The notes beneath the pieces are model-generated. The model searched no databases, was not told the DNA's origin, and saw only the letters and a program-made list of their open reading frames with translations. From Sphingobacterium endophyticum (GTDB lineage Bacteria > Bacteroidota > Bacteroidia > Sphingobacteriales > Sphingobacteriaceae): DNA of 64,000 nt. The stretch is from contig NZ_SMMI01000003.1 in assembly GCF_009733535.1 (NCBI RefSeq), forward strand, positions 584,468-648,467, given 5' to 3'. The position numbers and the translations under genes were made by a program. Shown here one piece after another: positions 1-9,179 of this stretch; within the stretch, counting starts at the first letter, position 1, and each line of letters opens with the position of its first letter.

Positions 1-512
1 TTTTCAATAACAACGCTAAACAATGGGGTGCTTATACCTATGACAAAGCGGATGACGTTTTGAGAGTAAAGGTAAAACCTAAATCATTGGAAACTCCTGT
101 AGAAACTTTTACTATTGAGTTTGATAATGTTCATGAGCAATCTGTGGACTTATCCTTAAGCTGGGAAAAAACAAAAGTTGCCTTCAATGTTGCTGTAGAT
201 CAGAAAGCTGAAATCCTTGCAAGCATTGACGAGGCAATGAAAGGCGATAAAAAACCTTACTTCCAAGCTGCAATGTATTATTTCGGTAATGACCTGGATC
301 TTAAAAAAACAGTGGAATGGATGAAAGAAGCTGATAAAGGAAACACAAAAGCTCCACACATCAAATACTGGAAATCTTTAGTATTGGCTAAAGCAGGAGA
401 TAAAGCCGGAGCAATTAAAGCTGCTGAAGAAGGACTTGCAATCGCTAAAGCTTCTGACAATCAAGAATATGTTAAGTTGAACACTCAAGCATTAGAGGCT
501 GCTAAAAAGTAA
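1..512 (+). CDS. DUF2911 family protein, 5' end outside window
   Basis: The reading frame is already open at base 3 and runs without a stop to 512, so the gene starts upstream of the window and 169 residues are visible. The TTG at position 60 is not the start. The first visible residues carry the DUF2911 signature (KQWGAYTYD, then DVLRVKVKP). This domain is common in secreted or periplasmic proteins of Bacteroidota and has no established reaction. The C-terminal 90 or so residues are alpha-helical and TPR-like (repeated A-G-D-K-A-G-A-I-K-A-A-E-E-G-L pattern), as in longer family members. It ends just before a bidirectional terminator shared with the convergent dehydrogenase gene. Confidence 0.8.
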   Translation, partial: FNNNAKQWGAYTYDKADDVLRVKVKPKSLETPVETFTIEFDNVHEQSVDLSLSWEKTKVAFNVAVDQKAEILASIDEAMKGDKKPYFQAAMYYFGNDLDLKKTVEWMKEADKGNTKAPHIKYWKSLVLAKAGDKAGAIKAAEEGLAIAKASDNQEYVKLNTQALEAAKK

Positions 513-538
513 ATCAACAATGTATGAATGAATAAAAA

Positions 539-574
539 AATAAGCAGGCCAGCATAGGCCTGCTTATTTTTTTT
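539..574. terminator. bidirectional rho-independent terminator
   Basis: A 12-bp perfect stem (arms 539-550 and 557-568) with a 6-nt loop is preceded by an A-run and followed by a T-run. It can end transcription of the DUF2911 gene on the plus strand and of the dehydrogenase gene on the minus strand. Confidence 0.85.
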
Positions 575-591
575 ATGTGACTTACAATAAA

Positions 592-3513
592 CTATTTTAA
601 AGCTCTGTAAAGGATTTCTACAGGATGTTTAGACTCAACCCCTGTTCCATCCATAATCTGATGCCTACAGCTTGCTCCTGGTGCTGCAACTAAGGTTTCT
701 CCTTTCTTATCCCTGACCGCTGGAAACAAAACCAACTCCCCGATTTTCATAGAAATATCAAAATGCTCCTTTTCATAGCCAAAGGATCCTGCCATACCAC
801 AACAACCGGAAGGTATTTCCCTGACTTTATAGTTTGTTGGAATCTCTAAAACTTTATTGACAATCGGCATCAATCCCCATGCTTTCTGCTGACAATGCCC
901 ATGCAAAATAATTTCCTCCTCCCTTGACTCAAATTGAGTAGATGAAATGTTCCCTGCCAAGTATTCTTCCCATATAAACTCTTCGATAGTTAATGCTAAA
1001 GGAGCTATCCGTTCTGCTGCTTCTATTAAATGTTCATCAACCAAATCAACATACTCATCCCTAAAGGTTAAAATCGTTGATGGTTCCACTGATACCAGCT
1101 TAGTATCTTTATTTAAACGATCTTTAAAAATCTCAACATTTTTATTTGCCAGTTTCTTGGCCTCTCTCAAAAAGCCTTTTGACAGGAGCGCACGACCAGA
1201 AAAAGCATGCTGGATCATCAATACTTCATAGCCTAATTTCTCCAATAAGAGAATGGCTTTTTTCCCTATTTCAACATCATTGAAATTCGTGAATTCATCA
1301 CAGAAGAAATAAACAGTTCTGACTGCAGTTTGATGCCCTGAAAAAGGTTTATCTTTTTTCTGATACCAATCCCGCAGGGTAGTTGATGCTATTTTGGGTA
1401 TATTTCTCTGCGAAGCGAATCCCAAAACATTTTTAACCAGTCCGGAAGTCAATGTATTGCCAACAACAAAATTATATAGCCCTGCAATCGGCTGCATCAT
1501 TTGGGTCATGGAATCTACATGAGCAATCATACGTGTCCTAAATGGAACAGGATGACTATCATGGTAACCCTGTAAGAATTCCGCCTTCAATTTAGCCATA
1601 TCCACACTGGACGGACACTCTGATTTGCAGGCCTTACAACTTAAGCAAAGATCCATAACCTCCTTGATCTCTTCATGGTCAAAAGGATTCTTCTTGTCAG
1701 AATGGGTTAGCATCTCCCGCAAAATATTAGCCCTTGCCCTGGTCGTATCCTTCTCATCCTTAGTCGCCATGTACGATGGGCACATCGTACCGCCAGACAG
1801 ATGGCTCTTTCTGCAATCTCCCGAACCATTACATTGCTCAGCATGTTGCAAGATCGTTTGACCGCGAAATCTAAAAACTGTTTTAATTTCTCTATCCTTC
1901 TGCCCGGGCGTATATCGCAGCGAAGTATTCATAGCCGGAGTATCCACAATTTTCCCTGGATTGAAGATTCCTTCTGGATCCCAAGTGTTCTTTATTTCCT
2001 TTAACAACCGATAATTGTGCTCACCGATCATCAACGGAATAAATTCTCCTCTCAATCGACCATCACCATGCTCTCCACTTAAAGACCCTTTGTATTGTTT
2101 CACCAATTGAGCAATCTCCAAAGCGATGTCCCTAAATAATTGATTTCCTTCTTCGGTTTTTAAGTTGATAATTGGGCGAAGGTGAAGTTCGCCGGTCGCG
2201 GCATGTGCATAATGAACAGCATACAAATCATACCGCTTCAAAATATTATTAAAATCGTGGATATAACTAGGAAGGTCCTCTACATCCACAGCAGTATCTT
2301 CAATTACGGCAACTGGTTTTTCATCCCCAGGGACATTACTTAAAAGTCCTAATCCCGCTTTGCGTAAATTCCAAACCTTCTTTTTATCATCACCTAACAC
2401 AACTGGAAAATGATATCCTAATCCATGTGCCAACAAGTCCTCTTCTACAGCCTTTACCCTTGCTAAGATATCATCTTGGTCAATCCCATCATATTCTGCA
2501 ATCAATATTGCTTCAGGATCTCCTTCAACAAAAAAACGATTTTTAGATTGTTCCAAATTATTCTTGGTACACTCCAAAATATAGCGATCCATCAATTCAC
2601 TAACCAAAGGACCATGCTTCAAAATGATAAGATTACCCCTTAGTGCATCCTCCAATGTTCTAAAATGAACGCAAAGCAAACCACTTGGGTTGATGGCTAA
2701 AGGATTTACATGAACCTTGATCTCTGTAATAAATGCCAAAGTTCCCTCTGACCCACAAATTAATTTACAAAAATTGAAAGGTTCAGCTCCTTCGGTGAAT
2801 GGATCGGTTTCCAATAGCATATCAACTGCATAACCTGTATTCCGGCGATGAATTGATTGTTTAGGAAAATTCTCTCGGATTTCAACTTGATTTTGATAGT
2901 TGCCAAGCAAGCTTCGGATATGTTTATATATCCTGCCTTCTAAGTTTGATTGATTGCATTTTGAATTGAAATCATCAAAATTTAAAGATTTAAATGTAAC
3001 CTCAGAACCATCACTTAGCAGGGCTTCAACCTCCAGAGTATGCTCTCGGGCACTTCCATAAATTAAGGAATTTGAACCACAGGAATTATTCCCAACCATA
3101 CCTCCAATCATAGCTCGGTTAGCTGTAGATGTTTCTGGGCCGAAATAAAGCCGATATGGCTTGAGAAACATATTGAGTTCGTCTCGAATGACCCCGGGTT
3201 GAACCCTAACCCATGATTCCCCAGGATTGACCTCTAATATTTGCGTGAAATATTTGGATACATCAACAACAATTCCCGAACCCACGACTTGCCCAGCCAA
3301 TGAAGTACCTGCTGTGCGTGGAATCAGGGATGTTTTATTTTCCTTAGCAAATTTTATGAGCACTAATAGGTCTTGCTTATCCTTAGGATAGGCGACCGCG
3401 AGTGGAAGTTCCCGATAGGCAGAAGCGTCTGTTGCATATAAGAGACGCATCTTTTCATCCCAAAACAACTCCCCACTCAATTCCTCCGAAAGCAGCTTCA
3501 ACTGCTCCTCCAT
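592..3513 (-). CDS. YdiJ-like FAD/Fe-S D-2-hydroxyglutarate dehydrogenase (GlcD-GlcF fusion)
   Basis: The 973-residue protein joins an N-terminal FAD-binding PCMH domain (about 30-260, motif PRTAGTSLAGQ and GGMVGNNSCGSNS), a FAD-oxidase C domain (about 270-540, ending DPEGIFNPGKIVD) and a C-terminal iron-sulfur half. The Fe-S half has CNGSGDCR with MCPSYMAT, a classical CLSCKACKSECP cluster motif, and a CCG domain (GHCQQKA, GCCGMAGSFG). This is the architecture of YdiJ/Dld-type enzymes that oxidise D-2-hydroxy acids and pass electrons to the respiratory chain. The upstream gene ends 2 bases before this start and encodes an HglS-like enzyme whose product is D-2-hydroxyglutarate, so D-2-hydroxyglutarate is the most likely substrate. 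D-lactate or glycolate remain possible from the domains alone. Confidence 0.85.
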   Translation of the reverse strand: MEEQLKLLSEELSGELFWDEKMRLLYATDASAYRELPLAVAYPKDKQDLLVLIKFAKENKTSLIPRTAGTSLAGQVVGSGIVVDVSKYFTQILEVNPGESWVRVQPGVIRDELNMFLKPYRLYFGPETSTANRAMIGGMVGNNSCGSNSLIYGSAREHTLEVEALLSDGSEVTFKSLNFDDFNSKCNQSNLEGRIYKHIRSLLGNYQNQVEIRENFPKQSIHRRNTGYAVDMLLETDPFTEGAEPFNFCKLICGSEGTLAFITEIKVHVNPLAINPSGLLCVHFRTLEDALRGNLIILKHGPLVSELMDRYILECTKNNLEQSKNRFFVEGDPEAILIAEYDGIDQDDILARVKAVEEDLLAHGLGYHFPVVLGDDKKKVWNLRKAGLGLLSNVPGDEKPVAVIEDTAVDVEDLPSYIHDFNNILKRYDLYAVHYAHAATGELHLRPIINLKTEEGNQLFRDIALEIAQLVKQYKGSLSGEHGDGRLRGEFIPLMIGEHNYRLLKEIKNTWDPEGIFNPGKIVDTPAMNTSLRYTPGQKDREIKTVFRFRGQTILQHAEQCNGSGDCRKSHLSGGTMCPSYMATKDEKDTTRARANILREMLTHSDKKNPFDHEEIKEVMDLCLSCKACKSECPSSVDMAKLKAEFLQGYHDSHPVPFRTRMIAHVDSMTQMMQPIAGLYNFVVGNTLTSGLVKNVLGFASQRNIPKIASTTLRDWYQKKDKPFSGHQTAVRTVYFFCDEFTNFNDVEIGKKAILLLEKLGYEVLMIQHAFSGRALLSKGFLREAKKLANKNVEIFKDRLNKDTKLVSVEPSTILTFRDEYVDLVDEHLIEAAERIAPLALTIEEFIWEEYLAGNISSTQFESREEEIILHGHCQQKAWGLMPIVNKVLEIPTNYKVREIPSGCCGMAGSFGYEKEHFDISMKIGELVLFPAVRDKKGETLVAAPGASCRHQIMDGTGVESKHPVEILYRALK

Positions 3514-3515
3514 AG

Positions 3516-4424
3516 CTATGAACCCTTTATTTGTGATGTATATGTACTTTCAAAAATCTTATCTGCGTTATTGGTCTCAAAGCCATCACGTCGATGTGAT
3601 CTTTTAATATTTTCTTTAGATAGATGCTTAAACTGCGGTAATACACTGCGTTCAGCAAACTCAACATAGCTTCCCGCAATCTCCAAGGTCTTCCCATCTG
3701 CAAACTTGGCATCATACAATGCCGATACTGTACTGCTTTGCCTCAATAAATTATCCTCACTAGTCTTGATTTTCCCTCCTGAAGTATTCAATTTTATTCC
3801 GATGCTCTCCAAAAACGTATTGAATTCCTCCAAGGTATTATAGCCGTCTTTTAGCTCATGAATTGATATGGTATAATGATTTAGATAATACCGATTATAG
3901 ATTACCCATGCGGCATATTCACTTTCTTTCAAAAGTATCTCATATTCCGTAGAGGTCGGCAAATCCCATAAAGGCCTTTGAAGAAAGTCTGCAACCTCTT
4001 GTCCATTTCTCAGATCTAAAGCATCAACCGGATCGGAGTTTATGGAAGAAGTATATTTATATATGATATCTTGGGAATCCTGGCTTAATTCTGAAACTCT
4101 CAATTCTGAAACAAAGATTCGCGGGTAGTTATCTGCAGGTGGAGCATACCAATAGGCATCCAATTTTTTCCCTTCAAAATAATAATAGTCCATCTTTTTA
4201 TATCCAAAGGAAAGGAATATCTTTTCAAAGGACTTTATCCCCAAATGAGGGACTCCAAGCGTACGGAAAGCTATATGATCGTTTACGATGTCGGATTGGG
4301 ATTGTGCAACACCTCGTTCAAGCAGAGATTGGGTAATTTTATCAACGTCTGAAACGTTTTCTCGGTAATGTTCAAACAGATCGTTTAACACTATATCAAT
4401 AGGCTTTTTTTCGTCGAAATGCAT
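3516..4424 (-). CDS. DUF1338 protein, HglS-like 2-oxoadipate dioxygenase/decarboxylase
   Basis: The 302-residue protein has the DUF1338 pattern. HIAFRT places His50 and Arg54 four residues apart, as at the HglS metal/substrate site. HYTISIHE supplies His183 or His189, and YVEF supplies a likely acidic ligand near Glu255. The known member, Pseudomonas putida HglS, uses non-haem iron and O2 to convert 2-oxoadipate to D-2-hydroxyglutarate with CO2 release, a step of lysine catabolism. At 302 residues this is shorter than HglS (about 460), like many Bacteroidota members. It is the first gene of a two-gene operon with the dehydrogenase that would consume its product. Function is inferred from family and context. 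Confidence 0.82.
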   Translation of the reverse strand: MHFDEKKPIDIVLNDLFEHYRENVSDVDKITQSLLERGVAQSQSDIVNDHIAFRTLGVPHLGIKSFEKIFLSFGYKKMDYYYFEGKKLDAYWYAPPADNYPRIFVSELRVSELSQDSQDIIYKYTSSINSDPVDALDLRNGQEVADFLQRPLWDLPTSTEYEILLKESEYAAWVIYNRYYLNHYTISIHELKDGYNTLEEFNTFLESIGIKLNTSGGKIKTSEDNLLRQSSTVSALYDAKFADGKTLEIAGSYVEFAERSVLPQFKHLSKENIKRSHRRDGFETNNADKIFESTYTSQIKGS

Positions 4425-4528
4425 AACAAAGAATTTAGTCTTATAATTTGAATAAAGTTATCTAAAAATAATCAAACAAAAACAATTGTTCAGCAAAAAA
4501 TAGATAACTAGAAATTTTATTCAGAAAA

Positions 4529-5323
4529 CTACAATTCGTCCGCAAGAATCTTCTCCAGCTCGTCTGCTGTAAGGTTCATATTGATGTTTCCATCTTTTGC
4601 AAATGAAATTTCACCCGTTTCTTCTGAAACAATGACCGCAACAGCTTCCGAAACCTCCGTAACACCTATCGCTGCACGATGACGTAGACCAAATTGTGGT
4701 GGTAAATCCTCACTGTCAGACAATGGCAAAACAGAACTCGCAGTCATAATACGGTTATCTACGATAATAACAGCACCATCATGCAATGGTGAATTCTTAA
4801 AAAAGATACTCTCTAACAACCTCTTCGATATTGGAGCATCAATCATAGTACCACTCGTCTGATAATATTCTTCATCAAAATAACGGGAGAAAACCAATAA
4901 TGCCCCTGTCCTTGATTTAGACATGTTTTGACAGGCCTCAACAATTGGTTTAATAAATTCTGCATTATCTCTATGGGTAGACTTCTTGCCTCCAAATATT
5001 GACCAAAGAAATTTCTTCCTTCTTAAGGATATATTCTTACCAATGTGCAATAGGAACCTTCGTATTTCCTGTTGAAATACAACAATCAGAGCAATCGAAC
5101 CAACGGAAATAAATCCTCCGAAGATCTCTGTCAGAAGGCGCATCTCCATTTGCTTAACGACAAGATAGATCCCATAAAACAATCCTACACCAATTAAGAT
5201 GTTTACAGCTATTGTGCCTTTGATTAAGCTATAGACATAATAGATGATAATTGCCACTAGCAATATATCAATGAAGTCCAGTAGCCTGAAGCCACTTAAT
5301 AGATTGAAGTCTAAACCATCCAT
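4529..5323 (-). CDS. cdaA: diadenylate cyclase CdaA
   Basis: This enzyme makes the second messenger c-di-AMP from two ATP at the inner membrane. The 264 residues show three N-terminal hydrophobic segments (about 15-85) and then the DisA_N catalytic domain with DGA at 182-184 and RHRAA at 214-218, both needed for ATP binding. Length and order match the TIGR00159/CdaA family. No cdaR-like regulator gene is adjacent; the gene stands alone, divergent from pdxJ across 108 bp. Confidence 0.93.
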   Translation of the reverse strand: MDGLDFNLLSGFRLLDFIDILLVAIIIYYVYSLIKGTIAVNILIGVGLFYGIYLVVKQMEMRLLTEIFGGFISVGSIALIVVFQQEIRRFLLHIGKNISLRRKKFLWSIFGGKKSTHRDNAEFIKPIVEACQNMSKSRTGALLVFSRYFDEEYYQTSGTMIDAPISKRLLESIFFKNSPLHDGAVIIVDNRIMTASSVLPLSDSEDLPPQFGLRHRAAIGVTEVSEAVAVIVSEETGEISFAKDGNINMNLTADELEKILADEL

Positions 5324-5431
5324 ACTTCCTGCAATTTAAAAAATATTATCCATTGATACTCGTATTTAAAATCATAAAATGATAGGGATATGGATTGCTA
5401 AAACAGTAAATTTGTAAAAAGGAGCTGAACT

Positions 5432-6148
5432 ATGACTAAACTATCCGTAAATATCAATAAAATCGCAACCCTTAGGAACTCTCGTGGCGGAAATGTACCT
5501 AATGTATTGGCAACTGCTTTAGCCTGTGAAGAATTTGGTGCTCAAGGAATCACGGTACATCCTAGACCTGATGAAAGACATATCCGCTATCAGGATGTCT
5601 ATGACCTAAAAGCAAATATTTCAACAGAGTTTAATATTGAAGGTAACTGTAGGGAACAGAAATTCGTTGATCTTGTCTTAGCGAATACCCCTGCTCAGGT
5701 CACCTTAGTTCCGGATGCAGAAGGTCAATTAACCTCCAACCATGGCTGGAACACCATTAACAACCGTGTTTATCTATCGGAGATGGTGAAGCTGTTTAAA
5801 GATAGGGGAATCCGAGTATCTATATTCGTTGATCCAGATGAAAGAATGGTAGAGGCCGCAGCTGAAACTGGAACCGATCGCATCGAATTATATACCGAGG
5901 CTTACGCAACTGAATTTCATGAAAATCCCGAATTGGCCATTGAACCCTACGTCAAAGCCGCACTAAAAGCTCAAGAAGTTGGATTAGGATTGAATGCAGG
6001 CCATGATCTTGACTTAAAAAACTTACAATATTTTAAACAAAATATACCTGGCCTTTTGGAAGTCAGCATTGGTCATGCTTTAATTGCTGACGCCCTGTTT
6101 CTTGGATTAGAAGAAACCATAAAAAGATACCTTGTCTGTTTAAAATAG
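5432..6148 (+). CDS. pdxJ: pyridoxine 5'-phosphate synthase PdxJ
   Basis: PdxJ condenses 1-deoxy-D-xylulose 5-phosphate with 3-amino-2-oxopropyl phosphate, the last step of DXP-dependent vitamin B6 synthesis. The 238 residues are full length. Visible family motifs are [17 protein letters not shown] at the N-terminus, [11 protein letters not shown] (His43, Arg45, His50 region), FNIEGN with the catalytic Glu near 70, and LNAGHDL with the second catalytic His. An AAGGAG Shine-Dalgarno at 5419-5424, unusually good for this phylum, sits 7 nt before the ATG and fixes the start. Confidence 0.96.
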   Translation: MTKLSVNINKIATLRNSRGGNVPNVLATALACEEFGAQGITVHPRPDERHIRYQDVYDLKANISTEFNIEGNCREQKFVDLVLANTPAQVTLVPDAEGQLTSNHGWNTINNRVYLSEMVKLFKDRGIRVSIFVDPDERMVEAAAETGTDRIELYTEAYATEFHENPELAIEPYVKAALKAQEVGLGLNAGHDLDLKNLQYFKQNIPGLLEVSIGHALIADALFLGLEETIKRYLVCLK

Positions 6149-6169
6149 TATTTCCAGAATTTTAAATAT

Positions 6170-6212
6170 AAAAAGAGCGGGGAACCATTTAAATGATTCC
6201 CCGCTCTTTTTT
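6170..6212. terminator. bidirectional terminator between pdxJ and lepB
   Basis: A long near-perfect palindrome (AAAAGAGCGGGGAA and its complement, one mismatch inside) is flanked by A- and T-runs. It lies between the convergent ends of pdxJ and lepB and can serve both. Confidence 0.85.
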
Positions 6213-6224
6213 ATCTAAAACCTA

Positions 6225-7667
6225 TTAATGAATAGGCCTGAAAATTCGATTCCATCTAATTTTGGATAAGAATGATCCATCTTCGTCCCAACTTAACCAG
6301 GTAAATAAAGCCTTACCTACAATATGGTCCTCCGGAACAAAACCCCAACCCCTTGAGTCCAAAGAGTTGTGGCGATTATCACCCATCATCCAATAATAAT
6401 CCATTTTAAATGTGTAGCTATCTGTTTTCTGTCCATTCAAATAGTATCCATCAGCTTTCTTCTCAAAGGTATTGCCTTCATAAACCTTAATGGCTCTTTC
6501 ATATAATGGTACTGTTAAACTATCTAACTTCACTGTCCAGCCTTTTTTAGGTACCTGAATTGGTCCAAAGTTGTCGTAATTCCAAATTATACCATTATCA
6601 TAAAAAGGGAATGCAGCATATTCTGAATTATTATCACCAGGTTCAAAAATAATCTCCTGAAACTGTTTGATATTACCCATTTTCTTAACTTCTTCCGCTT
6701 CTTCTTTAGTCATATGAATGACGTATTGCCCTGATGCAGGATTCGTATAACGTTGATCCAACTCCAACCTCATATCCAATAATTTTTGCATATTCAATCC
6801 GTTGGGATCCGTCATAATTAAGTAGTTCGTCTGGAAATCCTCATCAACAAAACCTGGCTCACCATTTACAAATAGTTTCGTACGTTCCATTGATATAACA
6901 TCTCCAGGCATTCCTACCAATCGTTTGATGTAATTCTCGCGCTTATCGATTGGTCTATTGAATGGAGCATCTGCTTCCATAGGATAGTTGAATACAACCA
7001 CATCATTACGTTTGATGTCTTGGAAACCCGGCAAACGTTTATATGGAACTTTTATCGCTTCAGAATAAGCTTTCCCTCCCGTAATAGGCATGGTATGGTG
7101 CGCAAATGGGAATGCTAATGGAGTCATCGGAATTCTTGGCCCATAATTTAACTTACTGACAAAAAGAAAATCTCCAATCAATAAGCTTCTTTCCATCGAT
7201 CCTGTAGGTATCATATATGCCTCAATCAAAAAACCACGAATTAAAGTAGCAGCAACAGTAGCGAAAATAATGGCATCTGCCCATTCTCTCCCCATTGATT
7301 TCTTATAAAAATATTTCTTCTTGAATTCCTCTGATGTTGGTATGCCTAAATACTTTACATTGGGATCTCTACCCCACATTGGCAACACGATAAAGGGTAC
7401 CAATACTGCTGCTGCATTTTCCCAAAAACGACGTTTACCAAATGCTTTAATTAGATTTAAGAACAAATCGTAAAAAATAAAAACATTCACGATCGGTACG
7501 AAAAGCCATATTATCCACCAAGTTGGCCTTCCAACTAATTGAGCCATTACATATTGACTGTAGATTGGAACAATTGCTTCCCAACCTTGCTTACCCGCTT
7601 TTTTATATAATAAGAAAAGTCCGTAAGCTGATCCTATGATGTATATGGCTAAAATGATATACCACAT
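6225..7667 (-). CDS. lepB: signal peptidase I LepB
   Basis: This inner-membrane protease removes signal peptides. The 480-residue protein begins with a Bacteroidota-type extension of several hydrophobic segments (about 1-100, DUF5684-like), then the S26 peptidase core. The catalytic Ser157 lies in IPTGSMERS and the general-base Lys248 in YIKRLVGMPGD. The C-terminal signature MGDNRHNSLDSRGWG follows. The long insert between the two catalytic boxes and the C-terminal box is usual in this phylum. It is the last gene of parA-parB-DUF5683-dapB-lepB and starts 3 bp after the dapB stop. Confidence 0.95.
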   Translation of the reverse strand: MWYIILAIYIIGSAYGLFLLYKKAGKQGWEAIVPIYSQYVMAQLVGRPTWWIIWLFVPIVNVFIFYDLFLNLIKAFGKRRFWENAAAVLVPFIVLPMWGRDPNVKYLGIPTSEEFKKKYFYKKSMGREWADAIIFATVAATLIRGFLIEAYMIPTGSMERSLLIGDFLFVSKLNYGPRIPMTPLAFPFAHHTMPITGGKAYSEAIKVPYKRLPGFQDIKRNDVVVFNYPMEADAPFNRPIDKRENYIKRLVGMPGDVISMERTKLFVNGEPGFVDEDFQTNYLIMTDPNGLNMQKLLDMRLELDQRYTNPASGQYVIHMTKEEAEEVKKMGNIKQFQEIIFEPGDNNSEYAAFPFYDNGIIWNYDNFGPIQVPKKGWTVKLDSLTVPLYERAIKVYEGNTFEKKADGYYLNGQKTDSYTFKMDYYWMMGDNRHNSLDSRGWGFVPEDHIVGKALFTWLSWDEDGSFLSKIRWNRIFRPIH

Positions 7668-7670
7668 ATA

Positions 7671-8414
7671 TTAATTATTAAAATCAAACATTTCCGTCAC
7701 TTGGTAAAACCCTTTTTTACCAAAAAGCCATTCTGCCGCAATTACTGCTCCTAAAGCAAATCCTTCCCTGCTGTGAGCAGTATGCTTGAACTCAATCTGA
7801 TCTACTTCTGAACTATAAAGCACAGTATGAGTTCCCGGAACCTCCTCTATTCTAAGGCTTTCAATCAGTAATTCATTAGCTTTCGGAATAACCTCTTCTC
7901 CAGAACCCTCAACTGAATTTACCCAAGCACTTTTATCTTCGTTATTTTCTAAAATTCCCTCTGCAATCGTAATGGCAGTGCCGCTCGGCGCATCCAATTT
8001 ATGGATATGATGAATTTCTTCTACCTGTACGTCATATTGCTTATAAGGATTGATTGCCTTTGCAAGCAACTTATTAATATGGAAAAATATATTAACTCCA
8101 ATGCTGAAGTTGGATCCATACAATAAGGATTGTTCCGCTTCTAAACATGTCGCTTTCACTTCATCTAAATGATCGTACCATCCTGTTGTTCCCACTACCA
8201 AGGGCAGGTTAGATTCGAAACATAAACTAATATTTTCTAAGGCTGCATGTGGGGTACTGAAATCAATAGCAATATCTGCATCTTCAAGATCCTCCGAGCT
8301 AATGCTATCTCGATTCCGCTCATCAACGATTAAAACAACTTCATGCCCTCTTTTCATGGCGAAGCGCTCAATCAATTGCCCCATTTTTCCATAACCTAAT
8401 AAAACGATTTTCAT
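7671..8414 (-). CDS. dapB: 4-hydroxy-tetrahydrodipicolinate reductase DapB
   Basis: DapB catalyses the NAD(P)H-dependent step of diaminopimelate/lysine synthesis. The 247 residues show an N-terminal Rossmann fold (LLGYGKMGQ), the SNFSIGVN box, the catalytic EEIHHIHKLDAPSGTA region with paired His and Lys, and the C-terminal HTAHSREGFALGA box. Length is typical for the short Bacteroidota form. It lies between the DUF5683 gene and lepB in a compact minus-strand operon. Confidence 0.96.
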   Translation of the reverse strand: MKIVLLGYGKMGQLIERFAMKRGHEVVLIVDERNRDSISSEDLEDADIAIDFSTPHAALENISLCFESNLPLVVGTTGWYDHLDEVKATCLEAEQSLLYGSNFSIGVNIFFHINKLLAKAINPYKQYDVQVEEIHHIHKLDAPSGTAITIAEGILENNEDKSAWVNSVEGSGEEVIPKANELLIESLRIEEVPGTHTVLYSSEVDQIEFKHTAHSREGFALGAVIAAEWLFGKKGFYQVTEMFDFNN

Positions 8415-8429
8415 ATAGTTAATTGGTTT

Positions 8430-9179
8430 TTATTTTATGGTAAAGGTCATTTTAAATCCAGGCGTAACTAAATTTGAACCTGAAAACGAACCCATACCCG
8501 GTGTATATGCATAATTTGGAAGTAGCGTTGGCGAAACTTTAAAGCTTAGGTCATTACTGATATTCCAACGATTCTTCAATATAGAGTCTACATAAGCTTC
8601 CACAACATTTAGACCGTACCATCCTACAGTTATTAATATAGTTAAGTCCCTGTTCCTGCGGCCATAATCCTTCTGAGCAACTAATCCTTGTATACTCCAG
8701 TTACTTCCTAAACCCAATGATTCATGATTTGAAGGCTGCCCAAATTCCTCACGGTACTGTAGCTCTCCTAAAAACTCATTATAATACCACTGCCAATAAT
8801 TGAAAGTTAACCCAGCGCCAACAAATCCACCATAGATAATAGGAACTTTAATCCACCATAATCCACCATTGGTATATTGACCCCAGCCAGGTAATATCAG
8901 CGACCTCTTCCAAGCAATCCTTGATAGGCGCTCAATCTCTAAACGAGCTGAATCCTTTAGGATATTTTTATAGTAATACTTCTCGCGCTCTTTCTCTGCT
9001 TTCTTACGAGCCCTTCTTTCTTCACGGGTTTCCTTTTTAGTAGTATCTTGGGCATTCTTCTTTTTTAATGAATCCTGCACCTGGATCACTTTTGTTGAAT
9101 CAGGAGCTACTTCCTTCACTTGGCTTTTTAAACCAGTAAAAGACAAAATCATCCCAAAGAGCAATAAATACTTATACAT
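8430..9179 (-). CDS. DUF5683 domain protein, secreted or envelope
   Basis: The 249-residue protein starts with a signal peptide (MYKYLLLFGMILSFTGLKSQ), followed by a charged Lys/Glu/Arg-rich linker (about 35-70) and a domain with tryptophan-rich, short hydrophobic stretches (AWKRSLILPGWGQYTNG). PGWGQ near the domain start is typical of DUF5683. The family is regularly found directly after parB in Bacteroidota but its role is unknown. It overlaps the parB stop by 1 bp, so translation is likely coupled. Confidence 0.75.
   Translation of the reverse strand: MYKYLLLFGMILSFTGLKSQVKEVAPDSTKVIQVQDSLKKKNAQDTTKKETREERRARKKAEKEREKYYYKNILKDSARLEIERLSRIAWKRSLILPGWGQYTNGGLWWIKVPIIYGGFVGAGLTFNYWQWYYNEFLGELQYREEFGQPSNHESLGLGSNWSIQGLVAQKDYGRRNRDLTILITVGWYGLNVVEAYVDSILKNRWNISNDLSFKVSPTLLPNYAYTPGMGSFSGSNLVTPGFKMTFTIK

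Noticed and set aside
5407..5414. TAAATTTG as a Bacteroidota -7 promoter box for pdxJ
   Set aside because: Too close to the start codon (leader would begin in the Shine-Dalgarno), and no -33 TTG at proper spacing.
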